From: Janthinobacterium sp. B9-8
Lineage (GTDB): Bacteria; Pseudomonadota; Gammaproteobacteria; Burkholderiales; Chitinibacteraceae
Direction: 5' to 3'
Length of the DNA: 64,000 nucleotides
Assembly (NCBI RefSeq): GCF_000969645.2
Contig: NZ_CP014222.1
Span: forward strand, 3,475,740 to 3,539,739
The notes under the pieces were generated by a model, which saw only the letters and a list, made by a program, of their open reading frames with translations, was not told the origin of the DNA and did no database searches. Both the position numbers and the translations under genes were made by a program. Of this stretch, positions 57,414 to 64,000 are shown in pieces. Position 1 is the stretch's first letter, and each line of letters starts with the position of its first letter.

Positions 57414-57643
57414 GGGAAATCCTTTGAAGTTAACGATAAATAGACCAGTCGTCTAGAATGCATATCAAAAAAATCGGCAACGCTGCCGAAGTGTTTATTA
57501 CAAATATTGTACTCAGGAAAAGCTGAGCCCTAATTCGCTTTGGGCGGTACAAGCCGCCGTTTTTTTAAGCCTTGGCAAAGTTATTCTCCGCCTTGGCCAT
57601 TAATAACAATAAACCTGCGCGTAAGCACAAAGGCGTGCCCACC
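57414..57643. other. Gap between yqhD and the TetR gene
   Basis: Apart from the operator it holds two small hairpins (TCGGCA/TGCCGA at 57474; GGCGG/CCGCC with a T-run near 57550, oriented for the plus strand) and a single GTGCCCACCCTAC motif at 57634-57646. Confidence 0.5.
57441..57455 (-). promoter_or_regulatory. NemR-type operator before yqhD
   Basis: TAGACCAGTCGTCTA, an imperfect palindrome almost identical to the one before the TetR gene. On the minus strand it sits between a TTGATA (-35-like) and a TCTATT (-10-like), so a bound repressor would block the promoter. Confidence 0.75.
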
Positions 57644-58240
57644 CTACAAATCTTTCACACCCAAAAGGTAACAAGTGGTTTGCATGGCGGTATCTAGCGC
57701 ACTGCTATCCTGACGTATTTTGGTCAGCAGGCTGGCCCCCAACCACATCTGATACAGCATCAAGGCCACGGACTGTGCATCCATATCTGGCGACAAAGCC
57801 CCATCACAGCGTGGTTCATCCAGCCACTTAGCTAGACGATCGATTACATCATTAGTTCCCTGCTTAAAAACTTGCCGCATGGGTTCAGATAAATCAGCCA
57901 CTTCTGCGGAAAGCTTGACCACCATGCACTGATTCGCTTGGCTACATGCGCCTTGGGACATCAGCCAAGTACGCCAGTAGTGCATCAGCCGCTCGCTACC
58001 GCAATCGTATTGCGTCTCTAAAGATTGCATAAGCAGCTGATAATTAACAAAATAACGCTCTAAAAGTGCACAACCAAAGTGCTCTTTTGAAGGGAAGTAA
58101 TGATAAAACGAACCTTTAGGCACTTCTGCTGCCGTTAAAATCTCGGCCAGCCCCACGGCGGAAAAACCCTTACCCCTGAGGATGGATTCGCCCACTGCCA
58201 ATAAATGTTCGCGTGTATCTTCGTGTTTTTTCTTTGCCAT
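57644..58240 (-). CDS. nemR: NemR-like TetR-family repressor of electrophile-response genes
   Basis: 198 residues. N-terminal helix-turn-helix: LAEILTAAEVPKGSFYHYF and SKEHFG, close to E. coli NemR. The following CSQANQCMVVKLSAEVADLSE aligns with the NemR segment holding the redox-sensing Cys106, which is conserved here (QC-MVVK); a nearby second Cys lies six residues earlier. It probably senses reactive electrophiles or hypochlorite through this cysteine. A TAGACCGGTCGTATA palindrome before the gene suggests autoregulation, and the same site before yqhD suggests control of the run yqhD-GST-curA. GAGAG precedes the ATG. Confidence 0.85.
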   Translation of the reverse strand: MAKKKHEDTREHLLAVGESILRGKGFSAVGLAEILTAAEVPKGSFYHYFPSKEHFGCALLERYFVNYQLLMQSLETQYDCGSERLMHYWRTWLMSQGACSQANQCMVVKLSAEVADLSEPMRQVFKQGTNDVIDRLAKWLDEPRCDGALSPDMDAQSVALMLYQMWLGASLLTKIRQDSSALDTAMQTTCYLLGVKDL

Positions 58241-58261
58241 GGACGCAGTCTCTCACAAGAA

Positions 58262-58276
58262 TAGACCGGTCGTATA
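58262..58276 (-). promoter_or_regulatory. NemR-type operator before the TetR gene
   Basis: TAGACCGGTCGTATA, 22 bases before the TetR start. It differs from the yqhD site at two positions only. Confidence 0.75.
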
Positions 58277-58323
58277 GTTTTAATTTACCGAGATCATGAT
58301 TATGCAACGGAAACCCAAGTCTT

Positions 58324-58385
58324 GAACCACGGAGGGCACAGAGAACACAGAGTTTCACGGAGGAAACCATTTTTTAAAGCCATTT
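58324..58385 (+). repeat. Dispersed ACCACGGAGG/CACAGAGAACAC element, copy 2
   Basis: Near-identical to 2394-2460: GAACCACGGAGGGCACAGAG, AACACAGAGTTTCACGGAGG, then AAAGCCATTT. Confidence 0.8.
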
Positions 58386-58519
58386 GCTGTGCATTTTTGA
58401 GCATTTTAAAACACAGGAACCTAGATTTATATCACGGCTCGAGGCACGGGGCTTAAATCTCCCCTTGAAGCCGCAACACAAGGAACAAGCGGGTCGGGGG
58501 AGCGCTTGGGAGCGAGGAA

Positions 58520-58659
58520 CGCCGCCGACTCGATTGCCCGCAGCTGAGGGGCCTTCGTGCTGGTCGGGGCGGCCTCTTTGCGTACTATGATTTCTTGCCG
58601 TTCAGAAATTAAATACTTCGCGGGGATGCCGCACCTAAATCAAAGTGCCGAAGGCACTA
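58520..58659 (-). repeat. Long inverted repeat, right copy
   Basis: Inverted partner of 54065-54197. It holds CAGCTGAGGGGCCTTCGTGC, TGGTCGGGGCGGCC and GTGCCGAAGGCAC. About 80 further GC-rich bases to its left (58440-58519) have no counterpart at the other copy. No gene in 58277-58704. Confidence 0.85.
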
Positions 58660-58704
58660 AAAATAGCCTTTTTGAATTTACTTAACCCGAACGCCCACTC
58701 AACA

Positions 58705-59637
58705 TTAATCCAACAAACCTTCAAACAAAGGCGTCGATAAATAACGCTCGCCAAAGGAAGGAATAATCACTGCAATCAGTTTACCTGCGTTTTCAGGCCG
58801 TTTGCCCAGCTCGATGGCGGCCCAGGTTGCGGCTCCTGCGGAAATCCCTGCCAGAATGCCTTCTTGCGTGGCAAGGGCACGCGCCGTTGCAAAAGCGTCT
58901 TCATTTTTTACCCGAATCACTTCATCGTAGCTTTTAGTATTGAGTACATCGGGAACAAAACCTGCGCCAATCCCTTGAATAGGGTGCGCTCCTTTCTGCC
59001 CGCCACTCAGCACAGGGCTAGCATCGGGCTCAACCGCTACTGCTTTAAATGAGGGTTTGCGCGCTTTTAATACTTCCGAGACCCCCGTGATTGTTCCGCC
59101 TGTACCCACACCTGCCACCAGAATATCGATCTGGCCATCGGTATCATTCCATAGCTCTTCAGCGGTTGTGCGGCGGTGAATTTCCGGGTTGGCTGGGTTT
59201 TCAAACTGCTGTGGCAAAAAGTAATTGCTGTGCTCAATCACCAAGGCTTTTGCTGTAGCAATCGCACCGCCCATTCCTTCTGCGGCAGGCGTCAGAACCA
59301 AAGTAGCGCCATAGCCGCGTAATAATGCACGGCGCTCTTTAGACATACTTTCTGGCATAGTGAGCACTAGTTTATAGCCCCGCGCCGCGCAAACCATCGC
59401 CAAGCCAATACCGGTATTACCGGAAGTTGGCTCCACAATCACCGTGTCCGGCCCGATCAGGCCAGCGGCCTCAGCAGCATCGATCATCGCCACAGCAATG
59501 CGATCTTTCACCGAGTGTGAAGGATTAAAGAACTCCAGCTTTGCTACAATCGTTGCCCCGCTTGCTTGTGCAACACGATTTAACTTCACTAAAGGCGTAT
59601 TGCCGATCAGATCGGTAATACTATTGGCGATTTTCAT
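58705..59637 (-). CDS. cysK: Cysteine synthase A (O-acetylserine sulfhydrylase)
   Basis: PLP enzyme making cysteine from O-acetylserine and sulfide. The ATG at 59637 ([19 protein letters not shown]) has AAGGA upstream; 310 residues. PLP lysine is Lys44 in HSVKDR; the PLP-phosphate and substrate loops are PTSGNTGIG (70-78) and [18 protein letters not shown] and [11 protein letters not shown] are typical CysK. Divergent from cca. Confidence 0.95.
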   Translation of the reverse strand: MKIANSITDLIGNTPLVKLNRVAQASGATIVAKLEFFNPSHSVKDRIAVAMIDAAEAAGLIGPDTVIVEPTSGNTGIGLAMVCAARGYKLVLTMPESMSKERRALLRGYGATLVLTPAAEGMGGAIATAKALVIEHSNYFLPQQFENPANPEIHRRTTAEELWNDTDGQIDILVAGVGTGGTITGVSEVLKARKPSFKAVAVEPDASPVLSGGQKGAHPIQGIGAGFVPDVLNTKSYDEVIRVKNEDAFATARALATQEGILAGISAGAATWAAIELGKRPENAGKLIAVIIPSFGERYLSTPLFEGLLD

Positions 59638-59731
59638 ACAGCATCCTTGTCGTCTGTTCAATAAAATATAGTTGATTGTAGCGGCAATATAATTAACAGA
59701 TAAAGTGACTAAAAAATCTAAGGAAAGATCA

Positions 59732-60955
59732 ATGAAGGTTTATCGCGTTGGCGGTGCTGTAAGGGATAAATTGCTAGGCCTGCCGGTAAGAGATATCGAT
59801 TGGGTGGTGGTTGGCAGCACGGCAGAGGCGATGCAAGCATTAGGCTACACGCCTGTTGGCAAAGACTTTCCGGTATTTTTACATCCCAAGACGCACCAGG
59901 AATATGCCCTTGCCCGCACCGAACGCAAATCCGGCCACGGTTACAAAGGCTTTACCGTGTTCGCAAGCGAAGAGGTTAGCTTAGAAGAAGACTTGCTCCG
60001 CCGCGACCTTACCATCAATGCAATCGCCGAAGACGACGCCGGCCAGATCACAGATCCATTTAATGGCCAGGCCGATCTACGTGCCAAACTATTACGTCAT
60101 GTGTCCCCCGCTTTTAGCGAAGACCCCGTGCGTATTTTGCGCCTCGCCCGCTTTGCTGCCCGCTTTGGGTTTGATGTGGCGCCAGAAACGCTCGCCCTGA
60201 TGCAGGAAATGGTAAATAGCGGTGAAGTCGATCATCTGGTGGCAGAAAGAGTGTGGCAGGAATTGGCCAAGGGGCTGATGGAAGACACGCCATCCCTGAT
60301 GTTTGAAATGCTCCGCCGCTGCGGAGCGCTGGCCCGCATTGCGCCAGAAATCGACGCACTGTGGGGCGTGCCGCAGCGTGCCGACTATCATCCGGAAATC
60401 GATACCGGCGTGCATGTGATGATGGTGCTGGACTACACCGCCAGCCAAAACTGGCCGCTTGTCACTCGCTTTGCTGCGCTTTGCCATGATTTGGGCAAGG
60501 CCATCACCCCTACTGATATTTTGCCAAGGCATATCGGCCATGAAGCACGCGGTGTGGCCCTCGTTGAGGCTTTATGTGAAAGATTGCGCGTGCCCAGCGA
60601 TTGCAGAGATTTGGCTCGCATGGTGTGCCGTGAGCACACGCATGTCCACACCGCAGAACAACTCCGCCCCGCCACCGTGCTGGAGGTTTTTCAGCGCTGT
60701 GATGCATTCAGAAAGCCCGAGCGCTTTAAGCAAATGCTCGACGCCTGCCTCGCCGACGCGCGCGGGCGCACAACTTTTGAAAACTGCGAATACCCGCAAG
60801 CTGCCTATTTATTACAACTGCTGGCCGCAGCCAATACCGTAAACAGCGGCGAGATTGCCCAAAGCTGTGAAGATAAAACGCAAATCCCAGAGAGGATCAG
60901 ACAAGCCAGAATTGCTGCGATTCGTGACACGAGCGCTGGCAAACCCAAACTTTAA
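59732..60955 (+). CDS. cca: CCA-adding tRNA nucleotidyltransferase with HD domain
   Basis: Adds or repairs the 3' CCA of tRNA. The ATG at 59732 has AAGGA upstream; 407 residues. Head domain: [20 protein letters not shown] with the metal-binding DxD (RDIDW), and [11 protein letters not shown]-terminal HD phosphohydrolase domain: [13 protein letters not shown] with GHEARGV, as in E. coli-type Cca, which also has phosphodiesterase/phosphatase activity. Confidence 0.95.
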   Translation: MKVYRVGGAVRDKLLGLPVRDIDWVVVGSTAEAMQALGYTPVGKDFPVFLHPKTHQEYALARTERKSGHGYKGFTVFASEEVSLEEDLLRRDLTINAIAEDDAGQITDPFNGQADLRAKLLRHVSPAFSEDPVRILRLARFAARFGFDVAPETLALMQEMVNSGEVDHLVAERVWQELAKGLMEDTPSLMFEMLRRCGALARIAPEIDALWGVPQRADYHPEIDTGVHVMMVLDYTASQNWPLVTRFAALCHDLGKAITPTDILPRHIGHEARGVALVEALCERLRVPSDCRDLARMVCREHTHVHTAEQLRPATVLEVFQRCDAFRKPERFKQMLDACLADARGRTTFENCEYPQAAYLLQLLAAANTVNSGEIAQSCEDKTQIPERIRQARIAAIRDTSAGKPKL

Positions 60956-60984
60956 AACACAAATGAGAAAGTCTGCTCATCCCA

Positions 60985-61017
60985 AAAAGAAAAGCCCGCC
61001 AGTTGCCTGGCGGGCTC
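60985..61017 (-). terminator. Terminator of glnK-amtB
   Basis: AGCCCGCCA-GTTGCC-TGGCGGGCT; on the minus strand it is followed by TTTTCTTTTT. It also lies just past cca on the plus strand. Confidence 0.75.
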
Positions 61018-61118
61018 CACAATACGCTACACATCCATCAGACAAGCAGTAAACCGATACCTTTTAGAGAGAGAATTGGAGGACACCTGTCTAATTTGCT
61101 TGCAGCGAACTGCTCATG

Positions 61119-61143
61119 CTCTAAGGCCACGGAGGCCTTAGAG
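61119..61143. terminator. Second hairpin between cca and amtB
   Basis: CTCTAAGGCC-ACGGA-GGCCTTAGAG followed on the plus strand by TTTTATC, so it best fits a plus-strand terminator for cca transcripts. Confidence 0.6.
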
Positions 61144-61158
61144 TTTTATCTATATTAG

Positions 61159-62565
61159 TTATATATTATATGCCTTTTCACCGTGGCTCGTCACATCCAA
61201 GCCTTCGCGCTCTTCTTCTTCCGGTACACGCAGGCCAATCAACAGATCAACCAGCTTAAAGGCAATAATTGAAACCACAGCCGACCATAGCAAAGTTGTA
61301 CCTACGCCGATAGCTTGAATTTTTACTTGTGCAAGAATCGAATAATCTGCGGCCACTTTATTGCCCACATAATCCCAGATGCCTGTGCCGCCCAAATCTG
61401 GTGAAGCAAAAATACCGGTTAAGATCGCCCCCAGAATACCGCCCACGCCATGCACACCAAACACATCCAGCGCATCATCCGCGCCTAGTAAGCGCTTCAG
61501 ACCATGCACGCCCCACAGGCAAATCATCCCAGCCAGCAAACCAATCACCAAAGCGCCGCCTACACCCACAAAGCCGCAAGCAGGCGTAATGGCTACCAAG
61601 CCTGCTACCGCTCCAGATGCCGCGCCTAGCAATGAAGGCTTGCCTTTAAGCATCCACTCTGCCAGCAGCCAAGACATGGTTGCTGCTGCAGTCGCCAGCC
61701 AGGTATTAATAAATGCCAGCGCCGCAATGCCATTGGCTTCAAGCGCAGATCCGGCATTAAAACCAAACCAGCCAAACCACAATAACGATGCGCCAATCAT
61801 GGTCATAGGCAAGCTATGTGGCGTCATGGCTTCACGACCAAAACCAATCCGCTTGCCCACCATAAACGCGCCCACCAAACCCGCTACCGCCGCGTTGATA
61901 TGCACCACCGTACCGCCTGCAAAATCAAGTGCGCCTTTTTGGAATAAGAAACCGGCAGTGGCAGTGGCGGCATCAGCAGCAGCCTGTGTGAGGTAAGCAT
62001 CCGGGCCTGTCCAGTACCAAACCATATGTGCCATCGGCAGGTAGGAGAAAGTAAACCAAAGCACGCAGAAAGCCATCACCGCAGCAAACTTAACCCGCTC
62101 GGCAAATGCCCCCACAATCAAGCCGCAGGTGATCGCCGCAAATGCACCTTGAAAGACGACATAAATCAGCTCAGAGATGCCCACGCCTTTGGTAAAGGTT
62201 GCAGCAATTGAATCCGGAGTCACACCTTGAAGCATCACTTTACTAAAAGAGCCAAAGAAAGCATTGCCTTCAGTAAACGCCAGCGAATAACCGTACACCA
62301 CCCACAGCACTGAAATCATCGCAAATACAGAAAACACCTGCATTAGCACCGACAGCATGTTTTTAGAGCGAACCAAGCCACCGTAAAACAGAGCAAGGCC
62401 GGGGATAGACATCAAAATCACCAAGGCGGTGGAGATAAACATCCACGCGTTATCCCCCTTATTAATGGTATCCACGATGGCGACGGGGGCGGACGCGGCC
62501 ACTTCAACCGCAAACCCCTGTGCCGCTAATCCGCCGAGGGCGAGTGCTGCAAACAATTTGTTCAT
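61159..62565 (-). CDS. amtB: Ammonium transporter
   Basis: Trimeric inner-membrane ammonium channel of 468 residues. Signal peptide MNKLFAALALGGLAAQGFA, then 11 membrane helices. Pore signatures: the twin histidines in VVHINAAVAGLVG and FGVHGVGGILGA, plus GWFGFNAGSA. The C-terminal tail LRVPEEEEREGLDVTSHGEKAY is the PII-binding segment. Co-transcribed with glnK, 24 bases downstream of it. Confidence 0.97.
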   Translation of the reverse strand: MNKLFAALALGGLAAQGFAVEVAASAPVAIVDTINKGDNAWMFISTALVILMSIPGLALFYGGLVRSKNMLSVLMQVFSVFAMISVLWVVYGYSLAFTEGNAFFGSFSKVMLQGVTPDSIAATFTKGVGISELIYVVFQGAFAAITCGLIVGAFAERVKFAAVMAFCVLWFTFSYLPMAHMVWYWTGPDAYLTQAAADAATATAGFLFQKGALDFAGGTVVHINAAVAGLVGAFMVGKRIGFGREAMTPHSLPMTMIGASLLWFGWFGFNAGSALEANGIAALAFINTWLATAAATMSWLLAEWMLKGKPSLLGAASGAVAGLVAITPACGFVGVGGALVIGLLAGMICLWGVHGLKRLLGADDALDVFGVHGVGGILGAILTGIFASPDLGGTGIWDYVGNKVAADYSILAQVKIQAIGVGTTLLWSAVVSIIAFKLVDLLIGLRVPEEEEREGLDVTSHGEKAYNI

Positions 62566-62589
62566 CGTCTCTCTCCTGCGATTTTTTAA

Positions 62590-62940
<351 letters not shown>

Positions 62941-62969
62941 TTAAAAGGTGGGGTACGATCAGAGATCAG

Positions 62970-62985
62970 CACAAAGCATGCCAAG
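62970..62985 (-). promoter_or_regulatory. Sigma-54 promoter of glnK-amtB
   Basis: Minus strand TGGCATGCTTTGTGCT. The invariant GG and GC are exactly 10 bases apart, as in the -24/-12 consensus TGGCAC-N5-TTGCT. About 40 bases before the glnK start. Confidence 0.8.
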
Positions 62986-63077
62986 CAAGAAAAAGCTCTG
63001 TTTTCATGGGCTTAAAAATCATGTGGGCAGGTGATGCACCAACAATAGACGTTCCATGGTGCACTGCAACTTAAATT

Positions 63078-63094
63078 TGCACCAGAGTGGTGCA
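63078..63094. promoter_or_regulatory. NtrC binding site
   Basis: TGCACCAGAGTGGTGCA, a perfect 17-base dyad matching the NtrC consensus TGCACCA-N3-TGGTGCA, about 95 bases upstream of the sigma-54 promoter. Two further half-sites (TGCACCA at 63035, TGGTGCA at 63057) lie between them. Confidence 0.88.
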
Positions 63095-63256
63095 ATCTAA
63101 AAATGGCAAGCTTCTGCTAAACTTAAATGCCAAACCAACACCGTTGCGGTGCCGGCACAAAAAGCACAACATTGAGAGCTGTTGCTTTAGCCCTGAAACG
63201 CGATAAAAACAAACCACCCCACAAACAGTGCCGCAACAATACAAAGGATATTCAAG

Positions 63257-63517
63257 ATGCTTAAAGATAAATTTTTTGATGAAATCGCCAGCAAAATCAC
63301 CGAAGCGATTGCAGCCAGCCCAGCCAAAGATATGGAAAAAAACGCCCGCGCCATGATGGCATCGGCTTTTACCAAAATGGATTTAGTCACCCGCGAAGAA
63401 TTCGAAATCCAGCAAGAAGTGCTCGCCCGCACCCGTGAAAAACTGCATGAGCTGGAAGCCCGCATCAACGAATTAGAAACCAAACTTCACGCTAACAACC
63501 CGCAAGACGCACTATGA
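63257..63517 (+). CDS. ubiK: UbiK (YqiC/BMFP family), ubiquinone-biosynthesis accessory factor
   Basis: 86 residues, mostly helical: an amphipathic N-terminal half (DKFFDEIASKITEAIAASPA) and a C-terminal coiled coil (EVLARTREKLHELEARINEL). Family proteins trimerise and associate with membranes, and UbiK works with UbiJ in aerobic ubiquinone synthesis. AAGGA lies upstream. The TGA overlaps the next ATG (ATGA). Confidence 0.9.
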   Translation: MLKDKFFDEIASKITEAIAASPAKDMEKNARAMMASAFTKMDLVTREEFEIQQEVLARTREKLHELEARINELETKLHANNPQDAL

Positions 63518-64000
63518 TTTTTGGCCGAAAAACGCCAGAAGCATTACACATCAACACAGAGCGCTTAAAGCTTGTGCTGGCCGAGCCTGCACAAGCCGTG
63601 GTTTGGGCAAAATTCCAGCAAGAAAACCGCCACCACCTTGCTCCTTGGGACCCACAAAGGGATGAAGACTTTTTCACTCCTTTTGCATGGCAGCTCAGGC
63701 TAGAAAATGCTCGGCTACAATATCAGCAAGGCACAGCCATTCACTGGGCTTTGCTCGATCAGCACAGTACTGAAATGCTGGGGCAATGTAGTTTCAGTAA
63801 TATCGTGCAAGGGCCATTTATGGCTTGTCATCTTGGGTATTCTTTAGCAGCAGCGGCAGAAGGCCGGGGGCTGATGAAAGAGGCACTTGATGCAACGATT
63901 CATCATCTGTTCAGCACCCGGGATTTACACCGGATTATGGCAAACCATCTGCCGCAGAATCTACGCAGTGCCAGACTCTTACAAAGCCTAGGGTTTGAAA
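63514..64000 (+). CDS. RimJ/RimL-type GNAT acetyltransferase (3' end outside window)
   Basis: 162 codons visible, starting MIFGRKTPEALHINTERLKL. The ER-L start, LGYSLAAAAEGRGLMKEAL (acetyl-CoA loop, with the R/Q-x-x-G-like AEGRGLM) and HRIMANHLPQNLRSARLL then QSLGF are hallmarks of ribosomal-protein-alanine N-acetyltransferases. The start overlaps the ubiK stop by four bases. Specific target (S5, S18, L12 or another) cannot be fixed from this part. Confidence 0.88.
   Translation, partial: MIFGRKTPEALHINTERLKLVLAEPAQAVVWAKFQQENRHHLAPWDPQRDEDFFTPFAWQLRLENARLQYQQGTAIHWALLDQHSTEMLGQCSFSNIVQGPFMACHLGYSLAAAAEGRGLMKEALDATIHHLFSTRDLHRIMANHLPQNLRSARLLQSLGFE

Overview
The window looks like chromosomal DNA of a moderate-GC betaproteobacterium of the Neisseriales, most like the Iodobacter/Deefgea/Chitinibacter side of the Chromobacteriaceae sensu lato. 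This is inferred from the housekeeping gene orders (dusB-fis-purH-purD, gatCAB next to mreBCD-mrdAB-rlpA, algH-ruvX-pyrB-pyrC', glnK-amtB) and from protein character, not from a 16S gene; no rRNA or tRNA gene was recognised.

Layout. 1-2.3 kb: the start of a proline iminopeptidase gene and a feoAB ferrous-iron uptake operon. 2.6-7.5 kb: a minus-strand purine/translation block (dusB-fis, purH, a PagP-like lipid A palmitoyltransferase, purD). 7.8-11 kb: gatCAB amidotransferase. 11.4-18 kb: the rod-shape operon mreB, mreC-mreD-mrdA-rodA-rlpA on the plus strand. 18.2-21.3 kb: a membrane GGDEF-EAL protein. 21.3-25.1 kb: acyl-CoA-binding protein, a non-catalytic dihydroorotase homologue, pyrB, ruvX and algH. 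25.1-29.7 kb: photolyase, two tandem paralogous small exported proteins (WPWP family, named here), a CPBP protease and a RecF-like ATPase.

29.7-35.7 kb is an accessory island: an Rhs/YD-repeat system split into two consecutive genes, each with its own Sec signal peptide, a 158-residue C-terminal toxin-like tip, a probable immunity gene, a decayed Rhs fragment and an IS1595-family transposase relic. 35.7-41 kb returns to core metabolism (class II aldolase, a cupin protein, pgk, an MFS carrier, a YfaZ-type porin-like protein).

41.5-52.85 kb is one gene for a ~3,777-residue protein. About 3,500 residues are an unbroken octapeptide repeat of the form [ST]-[ST]-x-Q-[IVAL]-x-A-L, arranged in higher-order modules of 7 or 10 octads, followed by an EF-hand-like calcium-binding C-terminal domain typical of giant type I-secreted proteins. 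It is the most unusual object in the window.

52.9-58.2 kb is an electrophile/aldehyde detoxification cluster (old yellow enzyme, CurA-like reductase, GST-like protein, YqhD-like aldehyde reductase) under a NemR-like TetR regulator. Near-identical 15-bp palindromes lie before the regulator gene and before the aldehyde reductase gene, and four of the genes are enclosed by a ~135-bp inverted repeat. 58.7-64 kb: cysK, cca, the nitrogen-regulated glnK-amtB operon with a sigma-54 promoter and a perfect NtrC site, ubiK, and the start of a RimJ/RimL-type acetyltransferase gene. Dispersed repeat families (GTAGGGTGGGC palindromes, ACCACGGAGG-type elements) are scattered between genes.
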